64,000 nt of DNA from Nocardioides malaquae (GTDB lineage Bacteria; Actinomycetota; Actinomycetes; Propionibacteriales; Nocardioidaceae). Under the pieces are notes generated by a model. That model was not told the DNA's origin and did not search any database. It was given only the letters and a program-made list of their open reading frames with translations. Positions 57,124 to 64,000 of the stretch are shown one piece after another. Within the stretch, counting starts at the first letter, position 1. Every line of letters starts with the position of its first letter. A program made the position numbers and the translations under genes. The DNA lies in NCBI RefSeq assembly GCF_015070385.1, contig NZ_JADCSA010000002.1, positions 248,001-312,000 of the forward strand, in the 5' to 3' direction.

Positions 57124-57444
57124 GTGATCGTGGTCAACCGCTTCCGTGTCCCCCTCCCTCGCGGCGAGGAGTTCCGTGCGCAGCTCCAGGCCGCGTACGA
57201 GGTCCTGGCCGCCCAACGCGGCTTCGCGTCGGGCCGGATCGGCCGCAACGTCGACGACCCGGAGCTGTGGCTCCTGCACACCGAGTGGCGCGACGTGGGC
57301 TCCTACCGCCGTGCGCTCTCCACGTACGACGCGAAGCTCACCGCGGTGCCGACGCTCAGCCTCGCCGTCGACGAGCCCAGCGCCTACGAGCCGGTGGTTC
57401 CCGGAGCCGTGCTCAACGACCCGCAGGCCCGCTCGATAGGCTGA
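57124..57444 (+). CDS. antibiotic biosynthesis monooxygenase (ABM) domain protein
   Basis: This 106-aa dimeric alpha+beta-barrel type protein (IVVNRFRVPLPRGEEFRAQL, PELWLLHTEWRDVGSYRRAL) belongs to the ABM family. Members include heme-degrading enzymes and quinone monooxygenases, and neither activity can be assigned. The GTG at 57124 is supported by the -10 box. It is divergent from znuA across the two Zur boxes. The stop codon overlaps the glyS -10 box. Confidence 0.85.
   Translation: MIVVNRFRVPLPRGEEFRAQLQAAYEVLAAQRGFASGRIGRNVDDPELWLLHTEWRDVGSYRRALSTYDAKLTAVPTLSLAVDEPSAYEPVVPGAVLNDPQARSIG
57437..57442 (+). promoter_or_regulatory. putative -10 box of glyS
   Basis: TAGGCT inside the last codons of the ABM gene. 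It predicts a glyS leader of about 49 nt, starting with the hairpin GGTCGGC/GCCGACC (57454-57472). Confidence 0.45.
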
Positions 57445-57497
57445 CGCCTTCCAGGTCGGCAGCCAGCCGACCGTGCCCCCTGCAGGAGTGATCCACC

Positions 57498-58895
<1,398 letters not shown>

Positions 58896-58910
58896 CGCCG
58901 ACCTGACTCG

Positions 58911-58940
58911 CGAGTGCGGCCTCCCTCGCGGCCGCGCTCG
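58911..58940 (+). terminator. hairpin after glyS
   Basis: CGAGTGCGGCC pairs with GGCCGCGCTCG (one G-T) around an 8-nt loop, 16 nt past the stop. There is no T-run. Confidence 0.5.
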
Positions 58941-59005
58941 CTGCATGGTGTCCCCACGGTGTGCCACTGTGGTGACCAGTCATCCACCTTCTCGGGAGGA
59001 AGTCC

Positions 59006-60100
59006 ATGCTCAAGTCGTCACTGGTCGTGCTCGCCACGACTGTCGCCCTGCTCGCTCCGCCGGCCGCTGCCGCACCGAGCGGGTCCGCGTCGTCGGAGAC
59101 AGCGTCCGACGCGGCTCGCGACTCCGCAGTCGCGGTGCGTACGTTGAAGCCGTCGCGGCTGCCGAGAGGTCCCGCCGCTCGCCTTCCGCTGCTGCAGGGC
59201 CGCACGCTGCGACCGTCGGACGGAGCGAAGCCGATCCGGGTGCGGGTGCCCGCCGTCAAGGGACAGCTGCGCCTGCTGGGTCAGCGCAGTGACGGACGAT
59301 GGTTGGTTGCCGCCCAGACGAGGTCGTGGCAGAGGGTCTACGCGGTCAGGCGCGACGGCTCACACCGTGCGGTGCCGCGGACCCGCACGGTGGTGGCCCG
59401 CAGCAACCGCATGGGATGGCTGCTGGCCAGGGGTGGCGAGCGCCTGGTGCAGACCCGGTGGGGTGCCTACACTTCCGGTCACACGGTGCGTGACGCCACC
59501 TCCGGTGAGGTCATCGAGCGGTATTCCACCGATGTGACGGCGTTCCCGTTGGACGCCGACGGCGAGCGCCTCGTCGTACGCCTCGACGCCGGGGTCCGCG
59601 ACCTGGTGCCCGGGGAGTCGAACACGGCGGTCGTGAAGGCGGGCAACGCGGCGTTCATCGCCCGCGACCTCGTCTTCGCGAAGACGAAGGGACTGCAGCG
59701 GGGGCCGACGTCGATCGAGGAGCCCACCACGCCGGAGTGGGCCGCCCGCTTCGCCGCCCTGGATGTCTCGCCGGGCGGCGAGCTGGTGCTGGGCACCCGG
59801 ACGCTCGTCACCCACCATCGCAGGCCGCGCGTGCTGGAGCTGCGCCGCATGTCCGACGGCACGCTGGTGCGGGCCTTCCGCTACGGAGGCCGGGTGCAGC
59901 CCCGAGACATCCACACCCAGGACGAGCAGACCGCGCGCTTCGAGTCCGACTCCGCCTTCGTGCTGGAGGTGCGTCGCGGCGGCCGTTCGATCCTCGTGCG
60001 TTGCACCCCGGAGGGGTCGTGCGAGCGGGCGTCGCGCTGGGGTCGACGGATCTCGGTGCCGTTCGAGAAGTACGTCTGGTGGCGCCGCCTCAACAGCTGA
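59006..60100 (+). CDS. secreted protein of unknown function
   Basis: This 364-aa protein has a signal peptide (LKSSLVVLATTVALLAPPAAA, cut near residue 23). The mature part is Arg- and Val-rich with many short strand-like repeats (for example RVPAVKGQLRLLGQRSDGRWLVA, MGWLLARGGERLVQTRWG), suggesting a beta-propeller-like fold, but I do not recognise a family. Two cysteines occur near the C-terminus (VRCTPEGSC). GGGAGGAAG precedes the ATG at 59006. It stands alone between glyS and dusB. Confidence 0.78.
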   Translation: MLKSSLVVLATTVALLAPPAAAAPSGSASSETASDAARDSAVAVRTLKPSRLPRGPAARLPLLQGRTLRPSDGAKPIRVRVPAVKGQLRLLGQRSDGRWLVAAQTRSWQRVYAVRRDGSHRAVPRTRTVVARSNRMGWLLARGGERLVQTRWGAYTSGHTVRDATSGEVIERYSTDVTAFPLDADGERLVVRLDAGVRDLVPGESNTAVVKAGNAAFIARDLVFAKTKGLQRGPTSIEEPTTPEWAARFAALDVSPGGELVLGTRTLVTHHRRPRVLELRRMSDGTLVRAFRYGGRVQPRDIHTQDEQTARFESDSAFVLEVRRGGRSILVRCTPEGSCERASRWGRRISVPFEKYVWWRRLNS

Positions 60101-60181
60101 CCCATCGACGCGCTTGGCCGACCGCGTGAGGGGGAACGGGTTGGGCGGGAGCAGAATTTGGGCGGAGGTCGCGCTCGGTCG

Positions 60182-60187
60182 GACAAT
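60182..60187 (+). promoter_or_regulatory. putative -10 box of dusB
   Basis: GACAAT, 6 nt before the GTG at 60194. Confidence 0.5.
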
Positions 60188-60193
60188 GGTCGG

Positions 60194-61348
60194 GTGTCGA
60201 CCACCGCGCCTGCCCTGCCCACCGAACTCGTGCTGGGCAACGTGCGTGTGGAGACGCCCGTGGTGCTCGCGCCGATGGCCGGGATCACCAACGCCGCCTA
60301 CCGGCGGCTCTGCGCGGAGCAGGGGGCCGGGCTGTACGTCTGCGAGATGATCACCTCGCGCGGACTGGTGGAGGGCGACGAGGCGACGAAGCGGATGCTC
60401 GTCTTCGACGAGCTGGAGACGGTGCGGTCGGTCCAGCTCTACGGCACCGACCCCCGCCACGTCGGTCGCGCCGCCGAGATCCTCTGCAACGACTACGGGG
60501 TCGCCCACGTGGACCTCAACTTCGGCTGTCCGGTGCCCAAGGTGACGCGCAAGGGCGGCGGGGGAGCCCTGCCGTGGAAGCGGGGTCTGCTGGCGGAGAT
60601 CCTCGAGGCTGCGGTGAGCGCCACCTCGCGCTACGACGTGCCGCTCACCATCAAGACCCGCAAGGGCCTCGACGAGGACCACCTCACCTACCTCGACGCG
60701 GGACGGATCGCCCAGGAGACAGGCGTCACCGCCATCGCCCTGCACGGACGGACCGTCGAGCAGGCGTACTCCGGCCAGGCCGACTGGGAGGCGATCGCCG
60801 CGCTGGTCGACCACGTCGACATCCCGGTGCTCGGCAACGGCGACATCTGGGAGGCGGCCGACGCGGTCCGCATGGTCGAGCAGACCGGTGCGGCCGGTGT
60901 CGTGGTGGGACGTGGCTGCCTGGGGCGGCCGTGGCTCTTCCGCGACCTCGCAGCGGCCTTCTCCGGCACGCCGACCACGACGGTGCTGCCGACGCTGGGG
61001 GAGGTGTGCACCGTGATGCGCCGCCACGCCGAGCTGCTGTGCGAGCACATGGGGGAGGAGCGTGGCTGCAAGGAGTTCCGCAAGCACGTCTCCTGGTACC
61101 TCAAGGGCTTCCGCGCCGGCGGTGAGCTGCGGCGTGCCCTGGCCCTGGTCGACACGCTCGCGACCCTGGACACCCTGCTGGCCGAGCTCGACCCCGATGA
61201 GCCGTTCCCCGTCGGCGAACTCGGGGCGCCGCGCGGACGCCAGGGTGCGCCGCGCAAGCGAGTCGTGTTGCCCGAGGGTTGGCTCGACGACGCTGATGGC
61301 GCCGGCATCCATGTCCAAGAGGACGCGAACGAAGCAACTGGTGGCTGA
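60194..61348 (+). CDS. dusB: tRNA-dihydrouridine synthase (DusB-type)
   Basis: This 384-aa flavoenzyme reduces uridines in tRNA. The FMN-barrel shows VVLAPMAGITNAAYRRL at the start, the catalytic Cys in DLNFGCPVPKVTRKGGG, ALHGRTVEQAYSGQADW and LGNGDIWEAADA. DusB rather than DusA/C is inferred from its use as the single Dus of actinobacteria. The GTG at 60194 is chosen from the -10 box and family start. The C-terminal 35 residues are a variable tail. Confidence 0.94.
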   Translation: MSTTAPALPTELVLGNVRVETPVVLAPMAGITNAAYRRLCAEQGAGLYVCEMITSRGLVEGDEATKRMLVFDELETVRSVQLYGTDPRHVGRAAEILCNDYGVAHVDLNFGCPVPKVTRKGGGGALPWKRGLLAEILEAAVSATSRYDVPLTIKTRKGLDEDHLTYLDAGRIAQETGVTAIALHGRTVEQAYSGQADWEAIAALVDHVDIPVLGNGDIWEAADAVRMVEQTGAAGVVVGRGCLGRPWLFRDLAAAFSGTPTTTVLPTLGEVCTVMRRHAELLCEHMGEERGCKEFRKHVSWYLKGFRAGGELRRALALVDTLATLDTLLAELDPDEPFPVGELGAPRGRQGAPRKRVVLPEGWLDDADGAGIHVQEDANEATGG

Positions 61349-61384
61349 TCGACGCACCTCGCGTCATTCAAATTGGGGTGATCA

Positions 61385-61432
61385 GGGGCACGTTTGAGAC
61401 ACCCCTCCCCGATGCCCCCGTTGCGCGACGGG
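61385..61432 (+). other. structured 5' region of the SH3-domain gene
   Basis: GGGGCA (61385-61390) can pair with TGCCCC (61413-61418), while CCCGT (61417-61421) can pair with ACGGG (61428-61432). The two hairpins overlap and cannot form together. The rest of 61349-61512 holds no gene. TTGACT at 61439 may be a -35 box. Confidence 0.35.
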
Positions 61433-61512
61433 TGTGCTTGACTCCCAGATCGTGTGCGTCGGTGATCCCGATTCGCACGCCCCCCGATCAGCAACAGCAA
61501 AGGATCAGCGCT

Positions 61513-62379
61513 GTGGCCAAGCATCGCCACAAGCGGGAAACCAATGCCCGCGCCATTCCCCGTGCCGCCCTCGTGGCTGCGCCGGTGGCTGTCCTCGCGA
61601 CCGTCTCCGCCGTCACCCTGGGTGTCGTCCAGGCCGACCCCGCCCCCCAGGGCACCTACCTGGCAGACACCCAGCGAGTCGAGGCCGCCATCGCCGACCG
61701 TACCCAGCCCGTGAGCCGCGCCGCCGTACGCCGGGGTGAGGCCGTCGTCACCAAGCGCGTGGAGGCCCGGAAGGCCGAGGCGCAGGAGCGCCGGGCCACG
61801 CAGCGGGCAGTGGCCAACGCCGACACCCGGCTCTGGACCACGGTGGCACTCAACCTCTGGAGCGCCTCCGGCAAGGCGGGCGAGAAGGTCGGCCTGCTGG
61901 ACGCCGGCAAGAAGGTCCTGGTGACCGGTCGCGAGGCCGACGGCCGCGAGGAGCTCGTCGTCAACGGCAAGTCCCGCTGGGTGACGGCTGGTTACCTGTC
62001 GGCCGACAAGCCCGTCGCCACCACCATCAACGGCGACTGCACCAACGGCACCTCGGTGCCCTCCAACGTCGATCCGAGCATCATCAAGGTCCACCGGGCC
62101 GTCTGCGCCGCCTTCCCGCAGGTGACCACCTACGGCACCTGGCGCAGCGACGGTGAGCACGGCCAGGGCCGCGCCGTCGACATCATGGTCAGCGGCGAGA
62201 CCGGGTGGGCCATCGCCGAGATGCTCCGCGCCAACCACGCGTCGCTCGGCATCGAGTACCTCATCTACGCCCAGAAGATCTGGTCGGTCGAGCGTAGTGG
62301 CGAGGGCTGGCGCGGCATGTCCGACCGCGGCTCCACCACCGCCAACCACTACGACCACGTCCACGTCACGGTCTACTGA
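61513..62379 (+). CDS. exported SH3-like protein with peptidase-like C-terminal domain
   Basis: The 288-aa protein has a basic N-terminus then a membrane or signal segment (AALVAAPVAVLATVSAVTLG), a helical Arg/Ala/Glu spacer, an SH3b-like domain (TVALNLWSASGKAGEKVGLL to WVTAGYLS) and a C-terminal domain. The last has a HGQGRAVDIMV and HYDHVHVTVY pair reminiscent of M15/VanY-type zinc sites. A cell-wall-binding or peptidoglycan-acting role is inferred. The GTG at 61513 follows AAAGGATC and is the family-like start. Confidence 0.8.
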   Translation: MAKHRHKRETNARAIPRAALVAAPVAVLATVSAVTLGVVQADPAPQGTYLADTQRVEAAIADRTQPVSRAAVRRGEAVVTKRVEARKAEAQERRATQRAVANADTRLWTTVALNLWSASGKAGEKVGLLDAGKKVLVTGREADGREELVVNGKSRWVTAGYLSADKPVATTINGDCTNGTSVPSNVDPSIIKVHRAVCAAFPQVTTYGTWRSDGEHGQGRAVDIMVSGETGWAIAEMLRANHASLGIEYLIYAQKIWSVERSGEGWRGMSDRGSTTANHYDHVHVTVY

Positions 62380-62452
62380 GACTCCGCTGAACGACGCAGT
62401 CCCGCGCGCGCCCCTGAGCCCGCCACCACGATCCGCCCCCGCGGCGTCCCTC

Positions 62453-62845
62453 GTGCTGGTCGCGGCCGGGGGCGCTGTGGGTTGCCTGGCCCGCACCGCC
62501 CTCGAGGCCGGACTCGGGGAATGGCGCACCGTCCTCGTCGGTCAGGTGGTCGCCAACCTCACCGGCGCGTTCCTGCTGGGAATGCTCCTGGCCCTGCTCG
62601 CCTCCTCGCGAGCTGCGTACGCAGCGCCCGTCACCCTGGTGCTTGGCGCCGGGGTGCTCGGCGGGTGGACCACCTACAGCGGCCTGGCTCTGCAGGTGCT
62701 CGGCACGGGTGAGGGTGCGGGCCCGTGGGCGGGCGCGCTGGTGCTGGTCCTCAGCGTGGTCGGCGGGCTGCTCGCCGCCGTCGCCGGCGCGCGGGTCGCG
62801 GCACGTCTGACCCGGCCGCGTCGAGGATCGGGAGCCCACGCGTGA
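62453..62845 (+). CDS. crcB: fluoride channel FluC/CrcB, first subunit
   Basis: This 130-aa four-helix protein has CrcB features: [15 protein letters not shown] at the start, [17 protein letters not shown] with the central Asn, and [16 protein letters not shown] (the GGxTTxS loop, with Tyr in place of the usual Phe). It works as a dual-topology dimer that exports fluoride. The GTG at 62453 fits the family start, although the frame is open from upstream. Its stop overlaps the next crcB gene (GTGA). No fluoride riboswitch was recognised upstream. Confidence 0.87.
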   Translation: MLVAAGGAVGCLARTALEAGLGEWRTVLVGQVVANLTGAFLLGMLLALLASSRAAYAAPVTLVLGAGVLGGWTTYSGLALQVLGTGEGAGPWAGALVLVLSVVGGLLAAVAGARVAARLTRPRRGSGAHA

Positions 62846-63234
62846 CCCCGTTCGACCTCACCCCCAGCAGCCTCGCCCTGGTCGCTCTGGCTGGCGGGGT
62901 GGGCGCGGCGCTGCGGCACCTCCTCGATGCCGCCGCGACCAGGCGTTGGGGTGTCGGACAGGTGCGCGGCATCCTTGCCGTCAACCTGTTCGGCTCGCTG
63001 CTGGCAGGCCTCGCGGTCGGACTGACCGCGCCCGACTCGGTGCTGCGCGTGGCCTCGGTCGCGGCGCTGGGTGGGTTCACGACCTTCAGCACTGCCATGG
63101 TGCAGACGGTGACCCTGGCGTTGCAGGACGCCACGGTTGCCACCACCGCTCGGGCGGCCACGCACGCCGCGGCCACCGCTGTCGGCTGCGTCGCGGCCGC
63201 GGCGCTGGGCCTGGCCGTCGGCGGCGCCGGGTAG
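62842..63234 (+). CDS. crcB: fluoride channel FluC/CrcB, second subunit
   Basis: This 130-aa CrcB paralogue of the gene before it has [33 protein letters not shown] (central Asn) and [15 protein letters not shown] with the classical Phe-box. Tandem pairs of unequal crcB genes usually form antiparallel heterodimers. GTG start overlaps the previous stop by 4 nt. Confidence 0.92.
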   Translation: MTPFDLTPSSLALVALAGGVGAALRHLLDAAATRRWGVGQVRGILAVNLFGSLLAGLAVGLTAPDSVLRVASVAALGGFTTFSTAMVQTVTLALQDATVATTARAATHAAATAVGCVAAAALGLAVGGAG

Positions 63235-63245
63235 CGTCAGCGTCG

Positions 63246-64000
63246 ATGGAGCACCTCTACGACGACTTCGCCCGCGAGCGCCTGGTCCCCGAGCCCCCGA
63301 AGCGCGTGGACGCCCCTGTCCGCATGCCCTTCGAGCGTGACCGCGCACGCGTGGTCCACGCCGCGTCCACCCGACGTCTGGCCGCCAAGACCCAGGTGAT
63401 GGGGCCGCAGAGCGACGACTTCGTGCGCAACCGGCTCACCCACAGCCTCGAGGTCGCCCAGGTGGCGCGCGACCTGGCCAGGGCCCTGGGGTGCCACCCC
63501 GACATCGTCGAGACCGCCGCCCTGGCCCATGACCTGGGCCACCCGCCCTTCGGCCACAACGGCGAGCGGGCGCTCGATGAGCTCAGCGTCGAGTGCGGTG
63601 GCTTCGAGGGCAACGCCCAGACGCTGCGCCTGCTCACCCGGCTCGAGTCGAAGACGTTCGACGGGTCGGGGCGCAGCGTCGGCCTCAACCTGACCCGGGC
63701 CACGCTCGACGCGTGCACGAAGTATCCGTGGACCCGTGCTGACGCCACGCCCCCCTCGGGCGTCCACGGTGACGGCACGCCGCGCACCACCGTGAAGTTC
63801 GGGGTCTACGACGACGACGCGCCCGTCTTCGCGTGGATGCGGCCCCCGGCCGCCGGGGTGCGGCAGTGCGTGGAGGCGCAGGTGATGGACCTGGCCGACG
63901 ACGTCGCCTACTCGGTGCACGACGTGGAGGACGGGGTCGTCGCCGGACGCATCGACCTGAGCCGGCTCGACCGGGCCGGGCTCTGGAAGAGCGTGCGGGA
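63246..64000 (+). CDS. dgt: deoxyguanosinetriphosphate triphosphohydrolase-like HD protein, C-terminus outside window
   Basis: About 251 residues are visible before the right edge. The HD-domain ligands are present: [28 protein letters not shown] and [13 protein letters not shown], along with the N-terminal [20 protein letters not shown] of dGTPase-like proteins. They hydrolyse dNTPs to nucleoside and triphosphate. In actinobacteria the gene is commonly followed by dnaG. TAGCGT at 63232 lies 8 nt before the ATG and may be its -10 box. Confidence 0.93.
   Translation, partial: MEHLYDDFARERLVPEPPKRVDAPVRMPFERDRARVVHAASTRRLAAKTQVMGPQSDDFVRNRLTHSLEVAQVARDLARALGCHPDIVETAALAHDLGHPPFGHNGERALDELSVECGGFEGNAQTLRLLTRLESKTFDGSGRSVGLNLTRATLDACTKYPWTRADATPPSGVHGDGTPRTTVKFGVYDDDAPVFAWMRPPAAGVRQCVEAQVMDLADDVAYSVHDVEDGVVAGRIDLSRLDRAGLWKSVR

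Noticed and set aside
62380-62452. Fluoride riboswitch before the fluC pair
   Set aside because: The short gap lacks the conserved crcB-motif core, and the interval is partly explained by the end of the upstream gene.

Overview
This window is a stretch of actinobacterial chromosome, most like Nocardioides or a related member of the Propionibacteriales. The evidence is very GC-rich DNA with G/C-ending codons, many GTG and TTG starts, TANNNT-type -10 boxes set 6-8 nt ahead of start codons, and the familiar gene order comEA-comEC-holA-rpsT-lepA, hemW-hrcA-dnaJ-rsmE-phoH-ybeY-CBS-era, leuA-recO-uppS-zur-znuABC-glyS and dusB-dgt. It is core chromosome. I see no prophage, insertion sequence, CRISPR array or rRNA operon, and no gene-free gap longer than 300 bases. 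Genus assignment is inference.

Layout. 1-7.2 kb: a MASE1-PAS sensor cut by the window edge, a thioredoxin-like/TPR protein, and a leftward cluster (DoxX, Nudix, pyruvate phosphate dikinase, FkbM methyltransferase). 7.3-13.1 kb: enoyl-CoA hydratase, a small membrane protein, two paralogous secreted surface proteins with the same upstream CRP-like element, and the electron transfer flavoprotein genes. 13.1-16.5 kb: proA, a tiny membrane protein, nadD-rsfS-phosphatase, and a tRNA-Ala. 16.5-27.7 kb: Nudix and NTF2-like genes, leucine-attenuated leuS, degV, comEA-comEC-holA, a PMT-like membrane glycosyltransferase and rpsT. 27.8-34.1 kb: an APH-family kinase, lepA, a long-chain acyl-CoA synthetase and hemW. 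34.1-46.3 kb: DUF4870 and DUF3097 proteins, an MBL hydrolase, CIRCE-hrcA-dnaJ, rsmE, a GerMN lipoprotein, HIT, phoH-ybeY-CBS-CDA-like-SIP-era. 46.3-53.8 kb: a septum-formation-type lipoprotein, a flavodoxin, leucine-regulated leuA, a multi-PAS histidine kinase, recO and uppS. 53.8-64 kb: the zinc module zur-znuBCA with two Zur boxes, an ABM protein, glyS, a secreted unknown, dusB, an SH3/peptidase-like exported protein, a fluC pair and the start of dgt.

How the genes work together. Two unlinked leucine genes, leuS (charging) and leuA (synthesis), each carry a short leader peptide with three consecutive Leu codons. The leuS leader is followed by an intrinsic terminator. The leuA leader is followed by a hairpin whose distal arm can instead pair with the leuA ribosome binding site. 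Zinc uptake is a self-contained leftward unit that also encodes its own repressor, and its transporter subunits carry histidine-rich segments. Heat-shock control is shown by a near-perfect CIRCE. About twenty genes look leaderless, which fixes several start codons used here.

The most unusual items are the surface-protein pair with its shared CRP-like site and a C-terminal cationic amphipathic tail on one member, the leuA leader design, an apparent half-GNAT/Nudix fusion, small tandem duplications across stop codons, and a perfect 23-bp inverted repeat that contains the stop codons of both era and its convergent neighbour.
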